Assembly (NCBI RefSeq): GCF_026340655.1
Contig: NZ_JAPEOZ010000001.1
Location: 992,001-1,056,000 of the forward strand
Source: Streptomyces sp. NBC_01275
GTDB lineage: Bacteria; Actinomycetota; Actinomycetes; Streptomycetales; Streptomycetaceae
DNA: 64,000 nt
Direction of reading: 5' to 3'
Positions 27,057 to 34,593 of this stretch are shown here, piece by piece. Both the position numbers and the translations under genes were made by a program. The notes under the pieces were generated by a model, which worked only from the letters and a program-made list of their open reading frames with translations, made no database searches and was not told where the DNA came from. Numbering within the stretch: position 1 is the first letter of the stretch; every line of letters starts with the position of its first letter.

Positions 27057-27932
27057 ATGCGTGGAATCCTGCTGGCCGGCGGCTCCGGCACCAGGCTGCG
27101 GCCGGTCACCCGCGTCGCCTCGAAACAGCTGCTCCCGGTCTACAACAAGCCGATGATCTACTACCCGCTCTCGGTGCTGATGTGTGCGGAGATCCGGGAG
27201 ATCCTGATCATCACCACCCCGGGGTTCCTGGAGGCGTACCGGAGCCTGCTCGGTGACGGGTCCTGGCTCGGGCTCGATCTGCGGTACGCCGAGCAGCCGA
27301 GCCCGGACGGCCTCGCCGACGCCCTGCGCATCGGCAGCGACTTCGTGGGAGACGAGCAGATCGCGCTCATCCTCGGTGACAACATCTTCTACAGCCACCA
27401 GTTGCCCACGATGCTCCAGCACGAGCGGGTGCTCCTCGACGGCTGCACGTTGTTCGGCTACCCGGTCGCCGATCCCGAGCGGTACGGCATCGCGGTCACC
27501 GACGCCGACGGGACGCTCGTCTCGCTGGAGGAGAAACCCGAGAAGCCGACCTCGAACCTGGCCGTGACGGGACTGTACTTCTACGACAACGACGCACTGG
27601 CGCTGACCCGTGAGCTGACCCCGTCGGCCCGGGGGGAGCTGGAGATCACCGATCTCAACAACAAGTACCTGGCAGCGGGCCGGGCCCGCCTGGTCAACCT
27701 GGGCCGGGGCAGCGCCTGGTTCGACACGGGGACGCACGACAGCCTGCTCGACGCGGCGACGTTCGTCCAGCTCATCGAGAAGCGCCAGGGCATCCGCATC
27801 GCCTGTATCGAGGAGGTCGCCTACCGTCTGGGCTTCATCGACGCCGACCAGCTCTTCGAACTCGGCCGGCGCACCGGAGGGTCGACCGAGTACGGGCGTT
27901 ACGTGATGGACGTCGCCTGCGCGAGCGCCTGA
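27057..27932 (+). CDS. rmlA: Glucose-1-phosphate thymidylyltransferase
   Basis: It joins dTTP and glucose-1-phosphate to give dTDP-glucose. The ATG at 27057 has GGAAGGA just upstream. The product has 291 residues, the usual RmlA length. The nucleotide-binding GGSGTRLRP is at residues 8-16, with the sugar-binding YNKPMIYYP and LGDNIFY segments as expected. It is co-transcribed with rmlB and followed by a strong hairpin terminator. Confidence 0.96.
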   Translation: MRGILLAGGSGTRLRPVTRVASKQLLPVYNKPMIYYPLSVLMCAEIREILIITTPGFLEAYRSLLGDGSWLGLDLRYAEQPSPDGLADALRIGSDFVGDEQIALILGDNIFYSHQLPTMLQHERVLLDGCTLFGYPVADPERYGIAVTDADGTLVSLEEKPEKPTSNLAVTGLYFYDNDALALTRELTPSARGELEITDLNNKYLAAGRARLVNLGRGSAWFDTGTHDSLLDAATFVQLIEKRQGIRIACIEEVAYRLGFIDADQLFELGRRTGGSTEYGRYVMDVACASA

Positions 27933-27954
27933 CCCGGCGGAACGAGACGAACAG

Positions 27955-27980
27955 ACCGGCCCGTGCGAACACGGGCCGGT
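27955..27980 (+). terminator. Terminator after rmlA
   Basis: A perfect 11-bp stem (ACCGGCCCGTG and its complement) has a CGAA tetraloop and is followed by TTCTTC. It ends the rmlBA unit. Confidence 0.8.
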
Positions 27981-28031
27981 TCTTCGTGTGCGCTCTCACC
28001 GGAGTGCGCGGGCCGCCGCCACGGACCGAGA

Positions 28032-28068
28032 TAGCGTGTACCATCTCAGTATGAGCACCTACACACTA
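28032..28068. promoter_or_regulatory. 37-bp dyad at the marR promoter, likely operator
   Basis: TAGCGTGTA (28032-28040) pairs with TACACACTA (28060-28068) with one mismatch. Inside, CTCA (28045-28048) pairs with TGAG (28052-28055). All arms share one centre at 28050. A -10-like TACCAT (28039-28044) sits seven bases before an ATG at 28051. An autoregulatory MarR site is plausible. Confidence 0.55.
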
Positions 28069-28125
28069 AGAGAACACCGTCACTCCCGGAGGCCGTGCCG
28101 GCCGGGCGCGGGGGTCCTGTCGTGA
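28051..28125 (+). CDS. Possible 24-residue leaderless leader peptide before marR
   Basis: An ATG seven bases after the -10-like TACCAT opens a 24-codon frame (MSTYTLREHR...). Its TGA overlaps the chosen marR start as GTGA. It has no ribosome site, so it would be a leaderless frame coupled to marR. It could equally be untranslated leader; no homology is evident. Confidence 0.3.
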   Translation: MSTYTLREHRHSRRPCRPGAGVLS

Positions 28126-28583
28126 CGGCGCAGCACGAGGACGTGCCCGACGCGCACTCCCTGCTGAACGCCTTCGCCGAGGTGGTCAGCCCGCTGCTGG
28201 ACCGCACGGCCGACATCTTCGCCAGCCATCAGGTGCCGTTCTCCCAGGCCAATCTGCTGGTTCAGATGCACGAGGTGGGCGGCCCCCGGCGGATGGCGGT
28301 GCTGGCCCAGGCCCACGGCGTGGCGCCCCGGACCGTGACGTCCCTGGTGGACGGACTGGAGAAGCGGGGGTTGGCCGCACGCACACCGGACCCGGACGAC
28401 CGCCGGGTCATCCTGGTCTCGCTGACCGAGAAGGGCGAGGCGCTGATGCAGCAGATCGAGCAGACGTCCGCCGAACTGGCGGAGGAGCTCTTCGCGCAGA
28501 TGCCGGCCGACGAGCGGGTGGCGCTGGCGAAGCTGCTGGCCAAGGTACGCACCCCACGCCCGGAAGGGACACCGGAGTCATGA
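28122..28583 (+). CDS. MarR-family transcriptional regulator
   Basis: The product has 153 residues from a GTG at 28122 with GGGGG seven bases upstream; an in-frame GTG at 28095 lies too close to its GGAGG. The winged-helix core reads LAQAHGVAPRTVTSLVDGLEKRGLAARTPDPDDRR, typical of MarR recognition helix and wing. The stop overlaps the exporter start as ATGA. By position it should repress itself and the exporter through the dyad at 28032-28068, with the cluster product or an intermediate as a likely ligand. That role is inferred. Confidence 0.9.
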   Translation: MTAQHEDVPDAHSLLNAFAEVVSPLLDRTADIFASHQVPFSQANLLVQMHEVGGPRRMAVLAQAHGVAPRTVTSLVDGLEKRGLAARTPDPDDRRVILVSLTEKGEALMQQIEQTSAELAEELFAQMPADERVALAKLLAKVRTPRPEGTPES

Positions 28584-30091
28584 CCAGTGCGAGCAGCGCC
28601 GAGGCGCTCGTCCTCAGCACGGCCCGGCACCGACGTCGCTGGGCCGGTCTCGTCGTCGTGGCGTCCGCGCAGTTGGTGGCCATGCTCGACGAGACCGTCA
28701 TCAACATCGCGCTCCCCTCGGCGCAGAGGTCCTTACACATGGCGGACGCGGACCGCCAGTGGATCATCACCGCCTACACCCTGGCCTTCGGCGGTCTGCT
28801 GCTCTTCGGCGGCCGGCTGTCCGATCGCTTCGGCCCCAAACGCACCTTCATGGTGGGCATCACCGGCTTCGCCGTGATGTCCGCCGTCGGCGGCGCCGCC
28901 GGCAGCGGGGGCATGCTCATCGCCGCCCGCGCACTGCAGGGCGTGTTCGCCGCCGTCCTCTCCCCGTCGACGCTGTCCATGGTCACCGCCCTCTTCGCCG
29001 ACAAGAAGGAGCGCGCGAAGGCCTTTGGCGTCTACAGCGGCATCATCGCCAGCGGCGCCGTCCTGGGTCTGCTGATCGGCGGCATGCTGACCGAGTACCT
29101 GTCGTGGCGCTGGTGCCTCTTCATCAACGTCCCCATCGCCGCGATGGCGCTCGCCGCGGCGCCTTTCCTGCTGCCGGTCGTCCCGGGCGACCGCACCGCA
29201 AGGCCCAACGTGCCCGACATCGCGCTGGCCGGCGTCGGCATGGCCGCACTGGTCTTCGGCTTCTCCGAGGTGGAGGGGCACGGCTGGGGCTCCGGCCGGG
29301 TCCTGGGCCTGCTGGCCCTGTCCGTCGTCCTCCTGACCGGATTCGTGCTGCGCCAGGCGCGGGCGAGTCAGCCGCTGCTGCCCCTGCGGGTGCTGAACGA
29401 CCGCAACCGCGCGGGCGCGTTCCTCGCCGTCGCCCTCTCGGAGTTCGGCCTGCTGGGGGTGTCGCTGTTCGCCACCTACCAGCTTCAGGTGATCATGCAC
29501 TACAGCCCCGTCAAGGCCGGGCTGGCGTTCCTTCCGATGGTCGTCGTGACCGTCGTCGCGGCCACCCAGATCGCGGCCAGGCTGCTGCCCCATGTGTCGT
29601 CCCGCTGGCTGATCGCGCCCGGCCTGCTGTGCATCGCGGGGGGCATCGCGATGTTCAACCTGATGTCGACCGACAGCACCTATCTGGGCACGATCCTGCC
29701 GATCTGGACCGTACTCGGGCTCGGCCTCGGCCTGATCACTCCCTCCGCGACCAACACGGTGATGCTCGGCACCCTGCCGCACGACCGGGGCATCACGGCC
29801 GCGTTCCGCACCACGTCCCAGCAGGTCGGCGGCTCCGTCGGCCTGGCCCTCGCCAACACCCTCGCGGCCAGCGCGGTCGCGTCCTACGTCGTCTCGCACA
29901 CCGCCACGGGCACGACCGAGCAATTCACGGCGGAGGCACTGGTGCACGGTACGGCAGTGGCCGCCAGTTGGTCCAGTGCTCTCATTGCGGTCGGCACGAT
30001 CGCGGTGTTCTGGCTCATTGATTCCCGTCCCGAAACGGGCGGCGAGCAGTCCGACACGAAAAAGGAACAGGACCACCCGGCCACCCCTTGA
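28580..30091 (+). CDS. DHA2-type MFS drug exporter (EmrB/QacA family)
   Basis: It is an inner-membrane, proton-coupled exporter of 503 residues, the size of 14-helix DHA2 transporters. LDETVINIALPS is the family motif in helix 1, and GGRLSDRFGPKR is the loop 2-3 motif. A hydrophilic tail (about 470-503) ends in PATP. It overlaps marR by four bases. In this cluster it probably exports the glycosylated product and gives self-resistance. Confidence 0.92.
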   Translation: MTSASSAEALVLSTARHRRRWAGLVVVASAQLVAMLDETVINIALPSAQRSLHMADADRQWIITAYTLAFGGLLLFGGRLSDRFGPKRTFMVGITGFAVMSAVGGAAGSGGMLIAARALQGVFAAVLSPSTLSMVTALFADKKERAKAFGVYSGIIASGAVLGLLIGGMLTEYLSWRWCLFINVPIAAMALAAAPFLLPVVPGDRTARPNVPDIALAGVGMAALVFGFSEVEGHGWGSGRVLGLLALSVVLLTGFVLRQARASQPLLPLRVLNDRNRAGAFLAVALSEFGLLGVSLFATYQLQVIMHYSPVKAGLAFLPMVVVTVVAATQIAARLLPHVSSRWLIAPGLLCIAGGIAMFNLMSTDSTYLGTILPIWTVLGLGLGLITPSATNTVMLGTLPHDRGITAAFRTTSQQVGGSVGLALANTLAASAVASYVVSHTATGTTEQFTAEALVHGTAVAASWSSALIAVGTIAVFWLIDSRPETGGEQSDTKKEQDHPATP

Positions 30092-30117
30092 TCCGGGCCC
30101 GTCGAAAAAGTACGGGC

Positions 30118-30175
30118 TAGGGGTGGCACAGGGACTTCTAGGGGTTGACCCCCGGGCTCAGCCCCTCAGTAGGAT
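30118..30175 (+). promoter_or_regulatory. Promoter of the aminosugar operon with TAGGGG boxes
   Basis: TTGACC (30145-30150) and TAGGAT (30170-30175), 19 bases apart, make a credible promoter. TAGGGG boxes at 30118 and 30139 are 21 bases apart, two helical turns, and the second abuts the -35. A wobble-paired inverted repeat (30140-30148 with 30158-30166) overlaps the -35. The rest of the 316-base gap 30092-30407 shows no gene. Confidence 0.6.
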
Positions 30176-30407
30176 CGGCCCTCGACGGACGATTCCGAAG
30201 GCCCCGGCTCGAAGGCCCCGGGCCGACAAGGCGGGAACACCGAACAATTCACGTTCCCGACGGCCACTTCTCCGGCATCCGCAGATTTCCGACGCACGAC
30301 GCCGGCGTCCGTCCACGACCGCACAACCCGCCGTTTCGGTCGATTCCGTACGACCGCGCCCGGGATTCCCGGGTTACCCGACGACGCACGGAGGAAGCGA
30401 GTCCGAG

Positions 30408-31712
30408 GTGGACACCAAAACGCAGATCCTGGAGCTGGTACGCAAATACGATCAGGAGTCCTCGCAGCGGACTTCTCCCTTCCAGCCGGGCATCACACCG
30501 ATCCTCCCCTCGGGAGCGGTGCTCAACGAGGACGACCGGATGGCTCTGGTCGAGGCCGCGCTGGAGATGCGGATCGCCGCAGGAGTCTCGGCCCGCAGGT
30601 TCGAGCGGCTGCTCGCCCGCACGCTGAACACCCGCAAGGCGCACTTCACCAACTCCGGCTCCTCCGCCAATCTTCTCGCGCTCGCCTCCCTGACCTCGCC
30701 CCAGCTCGGGGACGCCCGGCTGCGGCCGGGCGACGAGGTGATCACCGTGGCGGCCGGCTTCCCGACCACGGTCAACCCGATCGTCCAGAACGGCCTCACC
30801 CCGGTCTTCGTGGACATCGAGTTGGGCACCTACAACACCACGGTCGAGCGCATAGCGGCCGCGATCGGCCCGCGCACCAGAGCGATCATGATCGCGCACG
30901 CGCTCGGCAACCCCTACCAGGTGCAGGAGGTCGCCGAACTGGCCGCCTCGCACGACCTCTACCTGGTCGAGGACAACTGCGACGCCGTCGGCAGCACCTA
31001 CAAGGGCCGCCTCACCGGCGGCTTCGGCGACCTGAGCACGGTGAGCTTCTACCCGGCCCACCACATCACCACGGGCGAGGGCGGCTGCGTCCTCACCGAC
31101 AACCTCGTGCTCGCCCGCATCGTGGAGTCACTGCGCGACTGGGGCCGCGACTGCTGGTGCGAACCCGGCGAGAGCGACACCTGTCACAAGCGGTTCTCCT
31201 ACCAGCTGGGGAACCTCCCGTACGGGTACGACCACAAGTACATCTTCTCGCACGTCGGTTACAACCTGAAGGCCGGCGACATGCAGGCCGCGCTGGGACT
31301 CAGCCAGCTCACCAGGGTGATGGAATTCGGCGCCGCCCGGCGGGAGAACTGGCGCCGGCTGCGCGAGGGGCTGGACGGTCTGCCCTGGTTCCTGCTGCCC
31401 TCCGCCACGCCCGACAGCGATCCCAGCTGGTTCGGATTCGTGCTGACGCTCACGGAGGACGCCCCGTTCGGCCGCAAGGACGTCGTGGAGTTCCTGGAAT
31501 CCCGCAAGATCGGCACGCGTCTGCTGTTCGCCGGAAACCTGGCACGCCACCCCGCCTATCTGGACCGCCCCTACCGGATATCGGAAGACCTCGCCAACAG
31601 CGACATCGTCACGGACCGCACGTTCTGGGTGGGCGTCTATCCCGGCATCACCCAGGAGATGACGGATTACATGACCGAGTCCCTACGGGAGTTCGTCCGC
31701 CTTTACCGGTGA
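30408..31712 (+). CDS. NDP-4-keto-6-deoxyhexose 3-dehydratase (E1/SpnQ type)
   Basis: It is a PMP- and [2Fe-2S]-dependent enzyme that removes the C-3 hydroxyl of an NDP-4-keto-6-deoxysugar. The GTG at 30408 has GGAGGAAG 11-12 bases upstream; the product has 434 residues, like E1 and SpnQ. The key segment is SFYPAHHITTGEGG, where His replaces the PLP-binding Lys of aminotransferase relatives; this marks the dehydratase branch. The cluster-ligand region has CWC and a third Cys at DTC about nine residues later, before GYDHKYIFSHVGYN. No dedicated iron-sulfur reductase lies in the window, so a housekeeping reductase may serve it. The next gene is 16 bases downstream. Confidence 0.88.
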   Translation: MDTKTQILELVRKYDQESSQRTSPFQPGITPILPSGAVLNEDDRMALVEAALEMRIAAGVSARRFERLLARTLNTRKAHFTNSGSSANLLALASLTSPQLGDARLRPGDEVITVAAGFPTTVNPIVQNGLTPVFVDIELGTYNTTVERIAAAIGPRTRAIMIAHALGNPYQVQEVAELAASHDLYLVEDNCDAVGSTYKGRLTGGFGDLSTVSFYPAHHITTGEGGCVLTDNLVLARIVESLRDWGRDCWCEPGESDTCHKRFSYQLGNLPYGYDHKYIFSHVGYNLKAGDMQAALGLSQLTRVMEFGAARRENWRRLREGLDGLPWFLLPSATPDSDPSWFGFVLTLTEDAPFGRKDVVEFLESRKIGTRLLFAGNLARHPAYLDRPYRISEDLANSDIVTDRTFWVGVYPGITQEMTDYMTESLREFVRLYR

Positions 31713-31728
31713 GTTGGAGTGAAAACAC

Positions 31729-32928
31729 ATGACCAGCACTTCTGCCGGACTCGCCGTTCTGGGCAGCACCCCCGCTTTTGCCGAACCGCTGCACGTGGGC
31801 CGTCCCAACGTACTCGATCCCGAACGGGTCCTCGAGCGCATCAAGGGCGCACTCGACCGTCGCTGGCTGACGAGTTTCGGTCCCTTGGTCAAGGAATTCG
31901 AAGCGCGTATCGCCGAAACGGCCGGCGTCAGACACTGCATCGCCACGTGCAACGCCTCCATCGCTCTGCAGGTGCTCATCCGCGCCCTCGGTCTGCGCGG
32001 GGAGGTCGTCCTGCCGTCGTTCACGTTCATCGCGACGGCGCACACCCTGCTGTGGGAGGGCGTCACCCCCGTCTTCTGCGACATCGACGAGAAGACCGGC
32101 AACATCGACCCCGAGCACGCCCGGCTCCTGATCAACGAACGCACCGCCGCCCTGGTCGGCGTCCACCTGTGGGGGAACCCCGCCCCGGTCGGGCCGTTGA
32201 GCGAGCTCGCCGCGGACCACTGCATCCCGCTCTTCTTCGACAGCGCGCACGCCATCGGCAGCCGGCACCTGGGACGCCCCGTCGGCTCGTTCGGCACGGC
32301 CGAGGTGTTCAGCTTCCACGCCACGAAGTTCATCAACTCCTTCGAGGGCGGCGCGATCGTGACGGACGACGACCAACTGGCGGCGCGCGTGCGCTCGATC
32401 CACAACTACGGCCGCGGCGAGGGCGAGCACGTCTCGGGCATCGGCACCAACGCGAAGATGACCGAGGTGGCGGCGGCGATGGGGCTGACCTCCCTGGAGA
32501 ACATGCCGGCCCTCATCGAGGTGAACCGGTCCCATCACCTGCGCTACCTCGCCGGGTTCGCCGACGTGCCCGGCGTCCGGCTGCGCGACCCGGCCCCGGA
32601 GGACGCCAACCACCAGTACGTCGTCATCGAGGTCGAGGCGGAACAGGCCGGCCTCACCCGGGACGAGCTCGCCGCGGTCCTCCAGGCGGAGAACGTACTG
32701 ATCCGGACCCACTTCCATCCCGGCTGTCACCGCACCGAGCCCTACGTCAGGGATCCGCGGCGGCACGCCCCCCTGCCGCTGCCGCACTCCGAGGCCCTGG
32801 GCGAGCGGGTGATCTCCCTGCCGACCGGGACCGGCGTCGGCCACCCCGACGTCGACCGTGTCTGCGAGATCGTCCGGCGGGCGACCGCGTCCGCCCCTCT
32901 GGTGCGCGAGGCCCTGCGCACGGAGTAG
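31729..32928 (+). CDS. DesI-type NDP-4-keto-deoxyhexose C-4 aminotransferase
   Basis: It is a PLP enzyme of the DegT/DnrJ/EryC1/StrS family with 399 residues. The Schiff-base Lys is in SFHATKFINSFEGG. The segments GTNAKMTEVAAAMGLTSLE and PGCHRTEPY match DesI of desosamine biosynthesis closely, as far as I recall that sequence. It should put an amino group at C-4. With the upstream C-3 dehydratase, the simplest product is an NDP-4-amino-3,4,6-trideoxyhexose. No 2,3-dehydratase, epimerase or N-methyltransferase gene is beside it. A short gap and a ribosome site GGAG place it in the same operon as its neighbours. Confidence 0.88.
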   Translation: MTSTSAGLAVLGSTPAFAEPLHVGRPNVLDPERVLERIKGALDRRWLTSFGPLVKEFEARIAETAGVRHCIATCNASIALQVLIRALGLRGEVVLPSFTFIATAHTLLWEGVTPVFCDIDEKTGNIDPEHARLLINERTAALVGVHLWGNPAPVGPLSELAADHCIPLFFDSAHAIGSRHLGRPVGSFGTAEVFSFHATKFINSFEGGAIVTDDDQLAARVRSIHNYGRGEGEHVSGIGTNAKMTEVAAAMGLTSLENMPALIEVNRSHHLRYLAGFADVPGVRLRDPAPEDANHQYVVIEVEAEQAGLTRDELAAVLQAENVLIRTHFHPGCHRTEPYVRDPRRHAPLPLPHSEALGERVISLPTGTGVGHPDVDRVCEIVRRATASAPLVREALRTE

Positions 32929-32991
32929 GACCCGGCCCGGCGCCGCGTTCCACCCCATCCGTCCACAGCGCCTCTCCAGGAGATCCCGCCC

Positions 32992-34269
32992 GTGTCCCGA
33001 GTGCCCTCCGAATCGGCTGTGCCGACCCTTCCGGCGACCTCGTCCGCGAAACGCCACTTCGCGTTCTTCTCCACCCCCGCCCATGGCCATGTGCGGCCCA
33101 CCCTGCCCATCGCCGCAGAGCTCGTCCGACGAGGTCACCGCGTCAGCTACGCCACGACCGCACAGTTCCACGACGACGTGGCCGCCACCGGCGCCGAGGT
33201 GCTGCTCTACGAATCGACGGTCGAGGACCTCGCCAAGGAGGTCCCCGCCGACGCCGAGGACTGGCTCGCGCTCGCGCTCACCATGGCCGTCGCCGAATCC
33301 TCGGCACTGGTGCCCGTTCTCAGAGCGCGCTTCCCGGCCACTCCCCCGGACGTACTGGCCTACGACTCGGCGATGAACGCGGCCGGACGGCTGCTGGCAC
33401 GCCAGTGGGACCGCCCCGGCGTGGAGATGTTCCCGGTCTTCCTTCCGCAGGGGCAGGGCGTCAAGTCCTTCTCCCTCGGCAAACTGGTCGAGGGGGCCGA
33501 GGGCGGGAACGGCGGCGGTGGGCCGCGTCCCGCGATGCGCGCCTTCCACGAGGCCATGTCGGGCTTTCTCGCCGAACACGGAGCCGAGGACTATTCCCTG
33601 CGGGAATTCGCCGCCGGATTCGGGGGAACCCGGCTGGCGTTCTTCCCCCGGGAGTTCCAGCAGGGCGGCGAGCTCTTCGCCGACCACTTCGCCTTCGTCG
33701 GGCCCTGTCTGGACTTCGAGGCCGCCCGGGGCGCCTGGGAACCGCCGACGGACGGCAGGCGCGTGGTGCTGGTCTCCCTCGGCACCACCTACGGCAACCG
33801 CCCCGAGTTCTTCCGCGCCTGCGTCGAGGCGTTCGCCGACGGCCCCTGGCACGTGGTCATGACCCTCGGTCAGAACGGGGTCGACCCGGCGGTGCTCGAG
33901 CCGCTGCCGGCCAACGTCGAGGTGCACCGCTGGCTGCCGCACCTGGCGGTGCTGCCGCACGCCGAGGCGTTCGTGTGCCAGGCCGGGATGGGCAGTCTGA
34001 TGGAGGCGCTCGCCTGCGGTACCCCGCTGGTTCTCGCCGCTCACGGCCGTGAGCAGGTCATCGACGCCGGCCGGGCGGTCGAGCTCGGGCTGGGCGTGAT
34101 GCTGGCGCCGGGCGAGCCGTCCGCCGCCGAGGTGCACAAGGCCGTCTCCACTGCCGCGGACTCGCTGGAGATCCGCGGCCGGGTGGCCGAGATGCGTGAG
34201 CACATACGGGCGGCCGGCGGCACCCTGCGCGCCGCCGACGTCCTGGAACGCAGCGCCACGGCCGGCTGA
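32992..34269 (+). CDS. GT1 glycosyltransferase, macrolide (OleD/MGT) type
   Basis: A GTG at 32992 has AGGAG nine bases ahead; the product has 425 residues. N-terminal FFSTPAHGHVRPTLPIA is the acceptor-side loop with the catalytic-type His. The C-terminal nucleotide-sugar signature reads CQAGMGSLMEALACGTPLVL followed by EQ, like OleD and macrolide-inactivating MGTs. It is the last gene of the aminosugar operon, so it probably attaches the amino sugar to the polyketide. The resemblance to inactivating MGTs leaves a self-resistance role open. Confidence 0.88.
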   Translation: MSRVPSESAVPTLPATSSAKRHFAFFSTPAHGHVRPTLPIAAELVRRGHRVSYATTAQFHDDVAATGAEVLLYESTVEDLAKEVPADAEDWLALALTMAVAESSALVPVLRARFPATPPDVLAYDSAMNAAGRLLARQWDRPGVEMFPVFLPQGQGVKSFSLGKLVEGAEGGNGGGGPRPAMRAFHEAMSGFLAEHGAEDYSLREFAAGFGGTRLAFFPREFQQGGELFADHFAFVGPCLDFEAARGAWEPPTDGRRVVLVSLGTTYGNRPEFFRACVEAFADGPWHVVMTLGQNGVDPAVLEPLPANVEVHRWLPHLAVLPHAEAFVCQAGMGSLMEALACGTPLVLAAHGREQVIDAGRAVELGLGVMLAPGEPSAAEVHKAVSTAADSLEIRGRVAEMREHIRAAGGTLRAADVLERSATAG

Positions 34270-34593
34270 GTTTCCCGCACACGAGATACGGAACCGGAAT
34301 CTACGCTTCTCATTCACCGTCGTTCCGCATCGCGAGCCCGAAGGTCAACGGGCTAATTTCCCTGCACTTCCTCGCTTTCCGGACCCGTCGCCGCCGTATC
34401 CCCGTTCACGGCCGTGCGTTTATCCGACCATGAGGAAGAATTTATCGACTCTTTAATATTTTTATGCTTCACTGTCAACGGTAAAGTTGGGCGGAACCGG
34501 GGGACGACCGCCGAGTTGCGATCTTCGTCGTTTTGTCCCCGATCGATACGTTCTCACCAGCGACAGGGCGGAATCACGGGGGTTCAGATATTC
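34270..34593. other. Gene-free, AT-richer leader of the LAL regulator
   Basis: This 324-base gap holds no gene that I can support. The part 34420-34490 is clearly AT-rich for this genome (runs such as TTTAATATTTTTATG) and may contain the regulator's promoter. A frame open upstream of 34594 exists but lacks a ribosome site and normal codon use. I see no TAGGGG box. Confidence 0.6.

Noticed and set aside
34414..34593. N-terminal extension of the LAL regulator
   Set aside because: It has AT-rich, non-coding codon use and no ribosome site; family members start at the MPLIERDREL-like sequence.
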